Counted from the first letter of the stretch, positions 1 to 9,904 are shown. The stretch is 64,000 bases of DNA from Spirochaetales bacterium (GCA_016926955.1 JAFGNN010000059.1:62001-126000); one strand, 5' to 3'. Program-made: numbers and translations. The notes: generated from the letters alone by a model not told the origin.

Positions 1-541
1 CGTAGTAGACGGCCTTGCCGCGCGGCGAATTCGGCATGCCCGTGGCCGCCAGGGGCGCCGCGTAGAGGCCATTTTCCCGCTTCCAGGTCCGCTCAACCCA
101 TTGATGGTACTTGTGGAGGGCAGGCATGACCTCCTTCACGCGCTTCTTGTTGGCCGACTTGTGGTAAAGGTTGTACTCGGCCCATGCGAACAGGGGCGGG
201 GCCAGTCCTTCGGGATTGTCCTTGTCGACCACGGGCTCGCCGGTTTCGAGGTCGTATGAGCCCCGGATGGCACCGGATTCCTCCTGCTTGCCGTACAGGG
301 CGTCGAGCCCGTTCGAGGCCGCGTAGAGCCGGTTCGAGTACACGAGAAAGAACGAGGCGAAAACCTGGTCGATCTGGTCGAGCGTGCGCGAGGGCGGGTA
401 ATGGAAGAACTTGTCTTTGGGGAATCCCTTCCGGGCGTCGCCGACAGTCCAAAAGTCGGCTATCCACGCCCACGACTTGTCGTAGATGTCCACGAAGTCC
501 TGGTCGTAGAAATGCACCCGCGGGAAATCGCGTTTGTTCAC
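1..541 (-). CDS. GH63/trehalase-like glycoside hydrolase, 5' part
   Basis: This is the N-terminal 180 codons of a gene that runs off the left edge. The reading frame is open from a GTG at 541, which has a GAGGAG ribosome site 8 nt upstream. The protein begins V-N-K-R-D-F-P-R and is rich in aromatic residues. It contains YDKSWAWIADFW near residue 20 and ATGMPNSPRG near residue 170. A G-M-x-N-S-P-R motif before the active-site region is typical of (alpha/alpha)6-barrel enzymes of family GH63 (mannosylglycerate hydrolase and alpha-glucosidase types). I infer hydrolysis of a glucoside or glucosylglycerate-like substrate. There is no signal peptide, so it is probably cytoplasmic. An in-frame GTG at 574 is an alternative start. 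The catalytic half lies outside the window, so substrate cannot be judged. Confidence 0.65.
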   Translation of the reverse strand, partial: MNKRDFPRVHFYDQDFVDIYDKSWAWIADFWTVGDARKGFPKDKFFHYPPSRTLDQIDQVFASFFLVYSNRLYAASNGLDALYGKQEESGAIRGSYDLETGEPVVDKDNPEGLAPPLFAWAEYNLYHKSANKKRVKEVMPALHKYHQWVERTWKRENGLYAAPLAATGMPNSPRGKAVYY

Positions 542-649
542 GTGATGGGCTCCTCGCTCGTATACGAACCGCACGACCGTCAAGCCGCCGCGGAATCCTG
601 CACGAAATGACAGATTACTACAGAGAATGGCAATATTGGACAGTTTCAG

Positions 650-679
650 AATATAGTACAGGCTCCGTTCAGTTGTCAA
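650..679 (-). promoter_or_regulatory. sigma-70 type promoter for the GH63-like gene
   Basis: Minus strand: TTGACA (674-679), 18-nt spacer, TATATT (650-655). It lies in an unusually AT-rich patch and would give a leader of about 100 nt before the GTG at 541, leaving room for regulation. Confidence 0.55.
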
Positions 680-750
680 ATCGATGCCGCAAATGCGCGC
701 GCCCAGGCGTTTCCGCTTGCTTTTTCCCCCGGATGGACTACCTTTAAATC

Positions 751-1018
751 AGGCGACGGATCAGTCCGTACCGATCGGCAACCCATCCGTGGGTCCGGCG
801 GCCAGCGTCATACGACAAAGGAGGCCATTCTGGTGGATGCTCCCCCGGTCGACGACGCGCCGGCGCTTGCCTCCTGAAGGCCGCCGGCAACGCGCGTTCA
901 ACAGTTCCTCGCGGAACGTGACGGACGCCTTGCCCGTAGAGCGCTTTTCTTAAAGCGCCATCCCGCAACACAGACGCGGGACCTTATGGAGCCGACCATC
1001 GCGTCGGCTCCTCGTTTT
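751..1018 (+). ncRNA. Candidate structured non-coding RNA
   Basis: A possible promoter (TTGCTT at 717-722, 16-nt spacer, TACCTT at 739-744) is followed by about 270 nt without a credible ORF. That stretch contains an outer helix GGAGGC/GCCTCC (820-825 with 869-874) and hairpins at 904-917, 941-958 and 961-981. A rho-independent terminator follows at 988-1018. No plus-strand gene precedes the terminator, so something untranslated is probably transcribed. I looked for tmRNA, RNase P, SRP and common riboswitch motifs and did not find them. 6S RNA or a new sRNA remain possible. Confidence 0.35.
988..1018 (+). terminator. Rho-independent terminator
   Basis: Stem GGAGCCGAC/GTCGGCTCC with a 6-nt loop, then TCGTTTTT on the plus strand. 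On the minus strand the stem is not followed by a T-run, so it does not fit as the terminator of the chemoreceptor gene. Confidence 0.7.
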
Positions 1019-1088
1019 TCTGGACTCCCTATCGGGAGAACCGCTTTCCGCACCACCGGTACTCACGCCCTCAACGCTTCAGGCCCGT

Positions 1089-2963
1089 TCACGCGCCGAT
1101 GCGGAAGGCGGCTACCAACGCCGCGGTGCGTTCGTTCAGGGTGGCCGCGCGCGTGGCGAGCTCTCCCAGACCGCCGACGCGCCGCAAGATGGCCGAGTTC
1201 GCTTCCTTCATTCCGATCGAATCCGCCTCCGTCTTGCGGGCATCCTCGTCGAGCGCCGCGAGAATCGCGCTCAGTTCGGTGCCGAGCGCCTCGAGCTCGT
1301 CCGCCCCGCGCGCGTTTTCCGCCGCCAGGGCCTGCGATTCGCGGAGGGCCTCAAGTATGGAGGTATTGGCCGCGTCCTGGCTGGCCATGCTCGTGGCGAT
1401 GGCCGCGGTTTCCTCGTCCACTGAACCGAGCACCTTGCCCATCCTCTCGAAAGCCTCGGCGTTCGCCTCAGCCACCGAGAGCGCCTTCCGGATGTCCTGG
1501 ACGATCGCCGCGAGGCTTTCCCTCGAGTCCTTGGTGTGGCGCGCGGTTGTCTCGGCCAGGCTGCGGATCTCGTCCGCGACCACCGAGAAGCCGGCCCCGG
1601 CGGTGCCCGCATGCGCGGCCTCGATGGCCGCGTTCATGGCCAACAGGTTGGTCTGGCTGGCGATCTTCGCTATGACCGAGTTGATCTCCGACAGCCTGGT
1701 GGAACGTTCGGCGACGGTCCTGACCACGTCGAGGCTCTCCCGCACCGCGCGACCGCTTTCGCCGAAGACGGTCGCGAGCTCATCCACTTCCACCTTCACC
1801 TTCGCGGCGCGTTCCGAGGCGTTCGAAACCGCCTCGAGCGCGAGCTCGGCGCTGTTGGTGGAGTTCTTTACGCTGTATTCCTGGGTCCGGGCGCGCTCCG
1901 CAACGGCCCTGGCGCCGCTCGCGAGGGCCGCCCCCGAACGGAGCGCCTTGGCGACGCTCGCGTCCTCGTGGCTGATCAAGGCCTGCACGGTCTCGATGCG
2001 GGCCGCCACCTCATTGGCGCCCTTCGTCGCCTCCTCCACGCCTTCATAGAGCTGGACCTCGATGGCATGCAGCTGGCCGAAGGCTTCCTTCAGCTCCGCG
2101 ACGGAGCGCGCGAGGGAATCGCAGAAGGAGTTGATGTGGCCCTGGATGCTGGAAATCTCGTCGACGCCCGCGATGGGGATGCGTCCGGTCAGGTCTTTGT
2201 CGGCGGAGGCCATGCGCTCGACACGCTCGAGGACCACGGAATACGCCCGCGTCGTATTGCCCGACCAGATCAGCACCAGTATGGCGACAAGCACGTGGTA
2301 GACCGCCAGCGCGAAGAGCACGGGGAGGGCTATCCTGGAAAGCAAATCGCCCTCGCCCGAGCCGGATCCGGCGAACAGCACGGCGAACGCCACACCGGTC
2401 GTGGCGGCTTGCAACGACATGAAAAGCGGAATGATCACCAGCTTCCGCCCCTGACGGGCCTCGTAGAGATCCGGCGGGAACCAGGTCAGGCGCTCCGACA
2501 GGAGCTTCTCGAGCAGGATGCGGTCCTGGAACACGTAGAGCATGGCGCCGAGGTAGAAGTACGCGGTGGTTCCCACCATGACCGGGAGCCAGGCCCCCGA
2601 TCCGGAGACGGCGCCCGTCAGGTTCTGCCAAACCGCGTTCGCCGCGAAATACGCGATCGAAACCAGCAGGAAAAGCACGAAGTTCTTGAGCGGAACCGCG
2701 CCAGCGGCCTCGATCGCCTCTCGGTAGACTGCCGGCTCCCGCTCGATGGGCGCGAGGCGACGGCAGAACTTCCTTCCTCGCCCCGCGGCCACGCCGACGA
2801 AGGCGGCATAGAACGCGAAGCCGGAGACGGCCCTCGCGGCGAGGATGAGGGACGAGCCCCCGGAAGCGGAGCCGATGAGAAGATCGACGGCGAGGCCGGA
2901 CACGATGGCAAGGACGGGGGCCGAGATGATGACCGTCATGTACAGCCGCGCGTACTTCTTCAT
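1089..2963 (-). CDS. Methyl-accepting chemotaxis protein
   Basis: A 624-aa chemoreceptor. About six hydrophobic segments fill residues 5-250, in pairs separated by short loops, with no large periplasmic sensor domain. It may therefore sense a membrane or cytoplasmic cue rather than a periplasmic ligand. A HAMP-like stretch follows the last segment. A long coiled-coil signalling domain has the conserved hairpin tip ([19 protein letters not shown], about residue 435-455) that binds CheA and CheW. Start ATG at 2963 is chosen for the AGGAG site 10 nt upstream. A longer frame upstream lacks a ribosome site. It is transcribed divergently from the small gene at 3092, probably from a shared palindromic -10. 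Ligand unknown. Confidence 0.93.
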   Translation of the reverse strand: MKKYARLYMTVIISAPVLAIVSGLAVDLLIGSASGGSSLILAARAVSGFAFYAAFVGVAAGRGRKFCRRLAPIEREPAVYREAIEAAGAVPLKNFVLFLLVSIAYFAANAVWQNLTGAVSGSGAWLPVMVGTTAYFYLGAMLYVFQDRILLEKLLSERLTWFPPDLYEARQGRKLVIIPLFMSLQAATTGVAFAVLFAGSGSGEGDLLSRIALPVLFALAVYHVLVAILVLIWSGNTTRAYSVVLERVERMASADKDLTGRIPIAGVDEISSIQGHINSFCDSLARSVAELKEAFGQLHAIEVQLYEGVEEATKGANEVAARIETVQALISHEDASVAKALRSGAALASGARAVAERARTQEYSVKNSTNSAELALEAVSNASERAAKVKVEVDELATVFGESGRAVRESLDVVRTVAERSTRLSEINSVIAKIASQTNLLAMNAAIEAAHAGTAGAGFSVVADEIRSLAETTARHTKDSRESLAAIVQDIRKALSVAEANAEAFERMGKVLGSVDEETAAIATSMASQDAANTSILEALRESQALAAENARGADELEALGTELSAILAALDEDARKTEADSIGMKEANSAILRRVGGLGELATRAATLNERTAALVAAFRIGA

Positions 2964-3010
2964 GGGCGTCGGGCTCCTGTTTTTTTCTCTCCGCTCCCCC
3001 CCGTACGGGG

Positions 3011-3059
3011 ATGACGGGCCGTCGGGGTTCAAGTATACTGGCCCTCCGCCGGATCGCAA
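3011..3059. promoter_or_regulatory. Overlapping divergent promoters with a palindromic -10
   Basis: The octamer AGTATACT (3032-3039) reads as TATACT on both strands. Plus: ATGACG (3011-3016), 17-nt spacer, TATACT (3034-3039), towards the gene at 3092. Minus: TTGCGA (rc of 3054-3059), 16-nt spacer, TATACT (rc of 3032-3037), towards the chemoreceptor. RNA polymerase could occupy only one orientation at a time. Confidence 0.55.
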
Positions 3060-3091
3060 GGCGGACTCAGTCGAGGGGCACGGGGGATTCG

Positions 3092-3394
3092 ATGATCATC
3101 ACCATGTACAGGACGGGCGAGGACGGGCGCCTGCGGTACTACACGCTCCACGACCGGCAACCGGTCATGGGGCACCCCTACGCCCTGACCGTGGCATGGC
3201 GGACCGGGAACGGCGCCGAACGCGAGAAGCTGTACGTGTTCGATTCGCTGGCCGACATGGACCGCAAGATCCGCCAGGTGTTCGGCCGACGCATACGGGA
3301 CGGTTACCGCCTGCTCTACAGCTTCAGCCGCGAGCGCCCGGCTCGACGCAATGCCCGCGGAACCGTCGCGCCCGCCATGGCGCTCGCCACCTGA
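3092..3394 (+). CDS. Small WGR-like domain protein
   Basis: A 100-aa basic protein. ATG at 3092 is preferred over an upstream in-frame ATG because purine-rich GAGGGGCACGGGGG lies just before it and the promoter -10 is at 3034. The pattern YYTLHD, then [10 protein letters not shown], a charged turn, [12 protein letters not shown] and finally [10 protein letters not shown] resembles a WGR module, which binds nucleic-acid ends in PARP-like and other proteins. The W-G-R tripeptide itself reads W-R-T here, so the assignment is tentative. There is no catalytic domain. It converges on the DRTGG gene with a 3-nt gap. Confidence 0.5.
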   Translation: MIITMYRTGEDGRLRYYTLHDRQPVMGHPYALTVAWRTGNGAEREKLYVFDSLADMDRKIRQVFGRRIRDGYRLLYSFSRERPARRNARGTVAPAMALAT

Positions 3395-3397
3395 CCA

Positions 3398-3757
3398 TCA
3401 CCCGATCTCGCGCGTGCCGCCGAGCCTGAGGCCAGCCTCGTAGAGCCGGCCGCACGAGAGGAAGAGCGACAGGCGGGTCGACAGCAGTACGATGCCCGCC
3501 TCTTCCGCCTGCCGTACCAGATCCTCGGGCGGCAATTTCCCCCGCACGAACACCACCACCTTGATGTCCAGCAGATCGGCCGTCCGGAGCGCCTGGGCGT
3601 TGACGAGGCCGGTCAGCAGGACCACGCGATCCTTGACGAAGGCCATGACGTCGCTCATCAGGTCGGCGCCGCAGGCGGCCTCCACCTCGATGTCCACCAT
3701 GTCAGCGCCCGTGTGGATGCGGGCTTCGAGTACCTCGACGATGCGTCCTACGGTCAT
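3398..3757 (-). CDS. DRTGG-domain protein
   Basis: A 119-aa stand-alone DRTGG-type domain: a TVGRIVEVLEARI start, a central alternating beta/alpha section (DRVVLLTGLVNAQAL, IKVVVFVRGKLPPEDLV) and a C-terminal LLSTRLSLFLSCGRLYEAGL. Such domains occur alone in anaerobes near electron-transfer and hydrogenase genes, and fused to phosphotransacetylases or kinases, where they are thought to sense ligands. ATG at 3757 follows GGGAG by 5 nt. A TTG at 3775 is the alternative. No hydrogenase or HPr kinase gene lies nearby, so the partner is unknown. Cytoplasmic. Confidence 0.7.
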   Translation of the reverse strand: MTVGRIVEVLEARIHTGADMVDIEVEAACGADLMSDVMAFVKDRVVLLTGLVNAQALRTADLLDIKVVVFVRGKLPPEDLVRQAEEAGIVLLSTRLSLFLSCGRLYEAGLRLGGTREIG

Positions 3758-3856
3758 GTCCGCTCCCGAAGCCAAGATACCATCGTCCGAGCGCCTTGTT
3801 CCAGTCGCGCAAGGCGTCGCCCGCGCCGTGTTTCTTTTCCGCGCTCCGGAAATTCG

Positions 3857-3883
3857 TCAAGTCGCGCCGCGGGCCGCCGAAAG
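3857..3883 (+). promoter_or_regulatory. Sigma-28 (FliA) type promoter for flagellin
   Basis: TCAAGTCG (3857-3864), 11-nt spacer, GCCGAAAG (3876-3883), compared with the sigma-28 consensus TAAAGTTT-N11-GCCGATAA. This gives a leader of about 155 nt before the flagellin ATG. Confidence 0.65.
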
Positions 3884-4046
3884 TATGAAGGAGCGGGACT
3901 GCGCGAGCGGTCCCGTTCGCGGCGCCGCTTCCGGCGGGGCGGGAACCCCCCGGAGGAGCGACGACGGACTTCGTCACGCTTGACCGGCAAGGATGCCGGG
4001 ACCGGCCGATCGGCCGGACATACGACTAAGGAAAGGAGTAAGGGTT

Positions 4047-4907
4047 ATGATCATCAATCACAACCTCAGCGCGATGTTCGCCGACCGCTCTCTCAGGGTC
4101 ACGAACGGAAGTGTCGACAAGAACATGGAAAAGCTCGCCTCCGGCCTGCGGATCAACCGCGCCGGCGACGACGCGTCGGGTCTCGCGGTCTCCGAGAAGA
4201 TGCGCTCCCAGATCCGCGGCCTGCAGCGGGCCTCCAAGAACGCCCTGGACGGCATTTCGTTCATCCAGACGGCGGAAGGCTTCCTCCAGGAAAGCCAGGA
4301 CATCATCCAGCGCATTCGTGAGCTGGCCGTCCAGGCTTCCAACGGCATTTACACCGCCGAGGACCGCATGCAGATCCAGGTCGAGGTCAGCCAGCTGATC
4401 GACGAGGTGGACCGGATCGCGAGCCACGCGCAATTCAACGGTCTCAACCTCCTGACCGGGCGTTTCGCCCGTGAAGAGGGCGAGAACATCGTCACGGCTT
4501 CGATGTGGTTCCACATCGGCGCCAACATGGACCAGCGCGAGCGGGTCTACATAGGCACGATGACGGCCAAGGGCCTCGGCGTGCGCAACATCGGGGACAA
4601 CTCGATCCTCTCGATCGAAAGCCCCGACGAATCGAACCGCGCCATCGGCGTCCTGGACTCCGCGCTCAAAATCGTCAACAAGCAGCGCGCCGACCTCGGC
4701 GCCTACCAGAACCGCCTCGAGCACGCGATCCGCGGCATCGACATCGGCGCCGAGAACCTCCAGGCCGCCGAGAGCCGTATCCGCGACGCCGACATGGCCA
4801 GCGAGATGGTCGAGTTCACCAAGAACAGCATCCTCGCCCAGGCCGGCAACGCGATGCTCGCGCAGGCAAACCAGAAAACGCAGCAGGTGCTGCAGCTCCT
4901 CCAGTAG
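4047..4907 (+). CDS. flaB: Periplasmic flagellar filament core protein (FlaB flagellin)
   Basis: A 286-aa flagellin, the short size usual for spirochaete FlaB proteins, which lack the variable D2/D3 domains. The N terminus [16 protein letters not shown] and the polymerisation segment [19 protein letters not shown] are classic. The C-terminal D0 helix ends [19 protein letters not shown]. It has no signal peptide, as expected for export by the flagellar type III system, and forms the core of filaments in the periplasm. ATG at 4047 follows AAAGGAG, downstream of a sigma-28-like promoter, and a strong terminator follows. It is monocistronic, away from the rod genes at 35323-37550. Confidence 0.96.
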   Translation: MIINHNLSAMFADRSLRVTNGSVDKNMEKLASGLRINRAGDDASGLAVSEKMRSQIRGLQRASKNALDGISFIQTAEGFLQESQDIIQRIRELAVQASNGIYTAEDRMQIQVEVSQLIDEVDRIASHAQFNGLNLLTGRFAREEGENIVTASMWFHIGANMDQRERVYIGTMTAKGLGVRNIGDNSILSIESPDESNRAIGVLDSALKIVNKQRADLGAYQNRLEHAIRGIDIGAENLQAAESRIRDADMASEMVEFTKNSILAQAGNAMLAQANQKTQQVLQLLQ

Positions 4908-4930
4908 GGTCACCCGCCCCGAAGCCGCGC

Positions 4931-4962
4931 GCCGCCTCCCTATGGGAGGCGGCCTTTTTTTT
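4931..4962 (+). terminator. Rho-independent terminator of flaB
   Basis: Perfect stem GCCGCCTCCC/GGGAGGCGGC with loop TAT, then CC and eight T residues. Confidence 0.95.
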
Positions 4963-4998
4963 CCCCGGACGCCGGTGATGCCGCTTCAACGTGCCCGA

Positions 4999-5028
4999 TT
5001 GCCGTCGATGCGCGTCGCCGTATATACT
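4999..5028 (+). promoter_or_regulatory. Promoter of the 514-aa protein gene (near-leaderless)
   Basis: TTGCCG (4999-5004), 18-nt spacer, TATACT (5023-5028). The -10 ends 9 nt before the ATG at 5038 and no Shine-Dalgarno sequence is present. Confidence 0.55.
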
Positions 5029-5037
5029 CCGCCGGCC

Positions 5038-6582
<1,545 letters not shown>

Positions 6583-6625
6583 GCGCCCCCGTCAGGAACG
6601 CGAGCCCACTGCGCCACGGAAACGG

Positions 6626-7213
6626 CTAGAGGGTCGTCCGATGGCGGAAGCTGCGCGCGATGGTCAGGCGATCGGCGTATTCGAGGTCGCCGCCGACGGG
6701 GATGCCCGTGGCCAGTCGGCTGACGTTAGCGCCGCTGCCCTCGAGGGCCTTCTTCACGTAGAGCGCCGTGGTGTCGCCTTCTACCGTGGGATTCGTGGCC
6801 AGCACGACCTCGGCGATGCCCTCGTCGCGCACGCGCGCCACAAGGGCACCGATGCGGAGTCGCTCGGGGCCGACCCCGTCGAGCGGCGAAATGAGGCCGC
6901 CGAGCACATGGTAGAGTCCGCGCCATTCGCGGCTGGCCTCGAGGGTCAGCACATCCTGGGGCTGTTCCACGACGCATACCATGGAACGGTCCCGGCGCGG
7001 ATCAGCGCAAGCCTCGCAGGTTTCGTCCTCGGCGTAGGCCCCGCAGGTCGGACAAAGTCTGACACGCTCCTGGATGCCGGCGATGCGTTCGGCGAGCGCG
7101 GCCGCGTACGAACCGTCGACGCGGAGCAGGTGGAAGGCGATCCGGGCAGCGCTCTTCTTTCCTATGCCCGGAAGCCGCGAGAGGAGCCCGGTAAGCTCCT
7201 CGATGGCCCTCAC
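6626..7213 (-). CDS. recR: Recombination mediator RecR
   Basis: A 195-aa RecR, which works with RecO and RecF to load RecA at gapped DNA. It shows a helix-hairpin-helix LSRLPGIGKKSAARIAF (11-27), a four-cysteine zinc finger CPTCG...CEAC (54-69) and a Toprim domain starting VCVVEQPQDVLTLE (about 79) through ATNPTVEGDTTALY. The GTG start at 7213 overlaps the ybaB stop in GTGA, so translation is probably coupled. A much longer open frame upstream runs through ybaB and is not used. It is the last gene of the dnaX-ybaB-recR operon, a conserved arrangement. Confidence 0.96.
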   Translation of the reverse strand: MRAIEELTGLLSRLPGIGKKSAARIAFHLLRVDGSYAAALAERIAGIQERVRLCPTCGAYAEDETCEACADPRRDRSMVCVVEQPQDVLTLEASREWRGLYHVLGGLISPLDGVGPERLRIGALVARVRDEGIAEVVLATNPTVEGDTTALYVKKALEGSGANVSRLATGIPVGGDLEYADRLTIARSFRHRTTL

Positions 7214-7551
7214 CGGCCGCCTCCGCCGAACAGGCCGCCGAGGCCCGGGATTCCCGCGCCTTGGGCGCCCGCGCCGAATTCCGACTGCATGCGCTCGCGG
7301 AGGCGTCCGACGGCGTCGTTGTACGCGGCGCGAACGAGGTCGTTCAGCATGGGCACGTCGGATGGATCGACGACCTCGGGGGAAATCGCGACGGACTTCA
7401 TTCCGAAGTCGCCGTCGAGAACGACCTTTACCATGCCGCCGCCCGCCGAGCCCTCGACCTCCAGGGCGAGCATTTTCGCCCGCATCTGGCGCGCCATTTC
7501 CTCCATCTGCCTCGGGTCGCCGAACATCTTCATGACGTCGTTCAGGTTCAT
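7210..7551 (-). CDS. ybaB: YbaB/EbfC family nucleoid-associated protein
   Basis: A 113-aa small DNA-binding dimer. The N terminus MNLNDVMKMFGDPRQMEEMA and the central beta-hairpin with GMVKVVLDGDFGMKSVAISPE are family hallmarks. The C-terminal tail is Gly-rich. ATG at 7551 has GGAGG 6 nt upstream, placed inside the end of dnaX, and overlaps the dnaX stop as ATGA. The downstream recR start overlaps its own stop. The tight dnaX-ybaB-recR order is widespread in bacteria. In Borrelia the homologue EbfC is a global regulator. Confidence 0.95.
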   Translation of the reverse strand: MNLNDVMKMFGDPRQMEEMARQMRAKMLALEVEGSAGGGMVKVVLDGDFGMKSVAISPEVVDPSDVPMLNDLVRAAYNDAVGRLRERMQSEFGAGAQGAGIPGLGGLFGGGGR

Positions 7552-9632
7552 CGCGATCCTCCATCCTGGTTATCGTCGCCCGCGGAACGCTCGCCCCTAG
7601 TCTGCGGAACACGGCGGCCGCGGAACACACGCTCTACGAGTTCCACCGGGTCGGGCGCGCCTTCCGGCCGCGACGCGGCGCGCGGCGCCTCGCCCGCCGG
7701 GGAAGGGGCCGCGCGCTGCTCGGCCGACTCGCCCTGCCTTTTCAAAGGCCTGATATCCACCGAAAGCCCGGAACCGCCTGAGTCCGCGACGCGCCTGGAG
7801 ACGAGGGCCAATTCGGCGCGAGCCATGTTCTCCTCATAGGGACGCTCGAACTCGATCACGAGCTTCGCGCCTTCGACGCGCCAAGCCACGGCTTTTTCGA
7901 GGGCGCCGGCCAGCACGAAGTCCGCCTTGCGGAGCAGGGCGAGCGTGGCTTCCCGAATGGCGGCCGCGTCGCGCCCCGCAAGCTCCGGAGCTTCTTTCCG
8001 CGGCGACGCCTCCGGAGCGCCGACGGAGTTCGGGCTCTCCACCCTGCCTTCGGCGATCCTGGACCCTGCCAAGCCCGGGTCCCGGACGGGCTCCCGAGAC
8101 GTGCCGGTTTGCGGCCGGATGGCTTCCCCATCCTCGGACGGGCCGTCATCATCCTCGTCGAAAACCGATGAACCGGTGGGAGGGGGAAGGATGACCGGGC
8201 CGGCAGCCGGCTTCGCTGGGACGGATGTGTCCGCCGCTCCCGCCCGTGGCGTGTCTTCGAGGCGCTCCGCTTCGGGGACTCCCGGAGACCCTCCGGCATC
8301 CCGCCCGACGGCGACCGCCGGCACATCCGGCGCGCGGGAATGCGCGAGCGCGCCGGCATCTCCCGGCGAAACGCCGCTCACGCACCCGAGACGTTCAGGC
8401 TTTTTTTTTTCGCCCCCGTTCAGGTCGGTCGCGGGGCCGAGTGCTTCGGCGAAACCGGGCGCGCCGGAAGGCGCGGAGGCCGCGGCTCCGGACCGAATGT
8501 AGGCACGCAGCTCGCCGACCGCCCGCGCGGCTTCGGCGGCGGTCACCGCGGAAGCCAGTCCCGCAAGGCGCGACACCGCCAGCTCGAGCTCGTATCGGGG
8601 ATCCACAGAGGATCTGAGGTCGCGGTGCAGCTGCAGGAGCCCGGCGAGAGCCCGCTCAATCTTCTCCGGCGCGAGGGCGTCGACGACCGCCCGATCGAAG
8701 GCGGCGGCGGGCGCTCCGAGCACACCCGGCTTCGACACGCCGCTCCGGAGGAAGAGGATCGCGCGCCAGTATTCCACGGCATCCACCACCCACTGCTCCG
8801 GAGAAACCCCGCGGTCAAGGAGCGCGTCCAGCCGCTCGAGCGCGCTCGCCCGATCCCCGCGCGCGCAATCGGCCATCAGTTCGTTCATCCGGTCGAGACC
8901 GACGAGACCCAGCTTGTCCCGGATCTTCAAGGCGGTGATCTTGCCTTCGGAGAACGCGGCAACCTGGTCGAACAGCGTATACGCGTCACGAAGCGAGCCA
9001 GTCGCCTCTTTCGCGATCCACAGCAGGGCGTCCTCGTCAGCCTCCGCCCCGATCTCCGTCGCGGCCTCGCGGAGGAGCCTGGCTATGGTTTCAAGTGGTA
9101 TCAGGCGAAAGCCGAACTGTTGGCAGCGGCTCTTGATGGTCGCCGGAACCTTGTGGAGCTCGGTGGTGGCGAAGACGAATACGACATAGGGAGGCGGTTC
9201 CTCGATAGTCTTGAGCAGCGCGTTGAAGGCGCTGTTCGAGAGCATGTGCACCTCGTCGATGATGTAGATCTTGTAGCGGCTCGAGTTCGGGGGAAAGAGA
9301 ACCTCGTCCTTTATCTGCCGGACGTTCTCGACGCTCGTATTCGAGGCGCCGTCGATCTCGATGACGTCCATGCTGGACCCGGCGCGGATGGCTTTGCAGT
9401 TGTCGCACTCGCCGCACGGATCGGCCGTCGGACCCTTCTCGCAGTTCAGGGAACGCGCCAGGATGCGAGCGGTGCTGGTCTTTCCGCAGCCGCGGGGACC
9501 GGAAAAAAGGTACGCGTGCGCGATGCGCCCCGACTCGATGGTCGAGCGCAGGGTGGATGAGACGAACTCCTGGCCGGCGAGCTCGTCGAAGCTGCGGGGC
9601 CGTTTTCGCGACGCGGTAATCTCGTAGGGCAT
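7548..9632 (-). CDS. dnaX: DNA polymerase III subunits gamma/tau
   Basis: A 694-aa clamp-loader ATPase. Walker A GPRGCGKT is at 45-52. The four-Cys zinc module uses C64, C73, C76 and C79. Walker B with DEVH is at 126-129, and SRC (arginine finger) follows ATIK. Domain III ends near residue 370. A low-complexity linker and a C-terminal tau domain that would contact DnaB and polymerase alpha follow. At codons 408-411 (GAA AAA AAA AAG) the gene has a run of ten A residues. Slippage by one base leads within two codons to TGA, giving a gamma-like 412-aa product. Promoter TTGTCG-N17-TATCCT ends 6 nt before the ATG, so the mRNA is probably leaderless. Confidence 0.97.
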   Translation of the reverse strand: MPYEITASRKRPRSFDELAGQEFVSSTLRSTIESGRIAHAYLFSGPRGCGKTSTARILARSLNCEKGPTADPCGECDNCKAIRAGSSMDVIEIDGASNTSVENVRQIKDEVLFPPNSSRYKIYIIDEVHMLSNSAFNALLKTIEEPPPYVVFVFATTELHKVPATIKSRCQQFGFRLIPLETIARLLREAATEIGAEADEDALLWIAKEATGSLRDAYTLFDQVAAFSEGKITALKIRDKLGLVGLDRMNELMADCARGDRASALERLDALLDRGVSPEQWVVDAVEYWRAILFLRSGVSKPGVLGAPAAAFDRAVVDALAPEKIERALAGLLQLHRDLRSSVDPRYELELAVSRLAGLASAVTAAEAARAVGELRAYIRSGAAASAPSGAPGFAEALGPATDLNGGEKKKPERLGCVSGVSPGDAGALAHSRAPDVPAVAVGRDAGGSPGVPEAERLEDTPRAGAADTSVPAKPAAGPVILPPPTGSSVFDEDDDGPSEDGEAIRPQTGTSREPVRDPGLAGSRIAEGRVESPNSVGAPEASPRKEAPELAGRDAAAIREATLALLRKADFVLAGALEKAVAWRVEGAKLVIEFERPYEENMARAELALVSRRVADSGGSGLSVDIRPLKRQGESAEQRAAPSPAGEAPRAASRPEGAPDPVELVERVFRGRRVPQTRGERSAGDDNQDGGSR
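8401..8410 (-). promoter_or_regulatory. dnaX A10 slippery site
   Basis: Ten consecutive A residues on the coding strand. One extra A reads E-K-K-K-A-stop. One fewer reads ten further codons and then TGA. Both alternative frames therefore close at once, as in known gamma/tau frameshift or transcript-slippage systems. Domain III is complete upstream. Confidence 0.7.
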
Positions 9633-9638
9633 GGGCGG

Positions 9639-9667
9639 AGGATAGCACGGCGCCGGTTACGCGACAA
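9639..9667 (-). promoter_or_regulatory. Promoter of dnaX (leaderless)
   Basis: TTGTCG (rc of 9662-9667), exactly 17 nt, TATCCT (rc of 9639-9644), then only 6 nt to the dnaX ATG. Confidence 0.7.
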
Positions 9668-9773
9668 GGACGAGGCCGCGTCGGTCCGGGAACATGTCGC
9701 GGGCATCGGGGGCGCAGGTGCCAACGTGCCGCGGTCCGGCGTCGAAGGGGAATAGAATGTGGTGGGAAAAAGC

Positions 9774-9894
9774 CTCGAGCGCTCGAAGCCAGGCTTGCCG
9801 CGACTCAGCGCCTACCGCGTACCGTTGCTCCCTTCCGGGCCTGGCGGGGTTTCGCGGCGGCCACTAGCGCGGGGCCTGGCTTCAAGCGCTCGAG
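9774..9894 (-). ncRNA. ffs: Signal recognition particle RNA (small bacterial type)
   Basis: The minus strand contains the diagnostic apical domain GCCAGGCCCGGAAGGGAGCA followed by ACGG: the GGAA tetraloop and the asymmetric internal loop that bind Ffh. A long terminal helix pairs 9774-9794 with 9874-9894 almost perfectly (one G-U). A T-run (GCTTTTTCCC, about 9765-9772) follows as terminator. It lies 10 nt after tRNA-Ser(GGA) and just before dnaX, a placement seen in many bacteria. Probably the last product of the tRNA transcript. Confidence 0.95.
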
Positions 9895-9904
9895 TCGGCC
9901 GGTA

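Larger units (their letters stand above)
542..1088. other. Non-coding interval between the glycosidase and the chemoreceptor
   Basis: No open frame here has a ribosome site or believable protein composition. The left part (about 600-680) is AT-rich and holds the glycosidase promoter. The right part holds a series of hairpins ending in a plus-strand terminator, annotated separately as a candidate RNA. Confidence 0.6.

Noticed and set aside
1020-1089. The hairpin at 988-1011 as terminator of the chemoreceptor gene
   Set aside because: On the minus strand no T-run follows the stem. The T-run is on the plus strand.
7214-7630. Upstream extension of recR through ybaB
   Set aside because: RecR length and motifs fit exactly from the GTG at 7213, and ybaB is a real gene in another frame.
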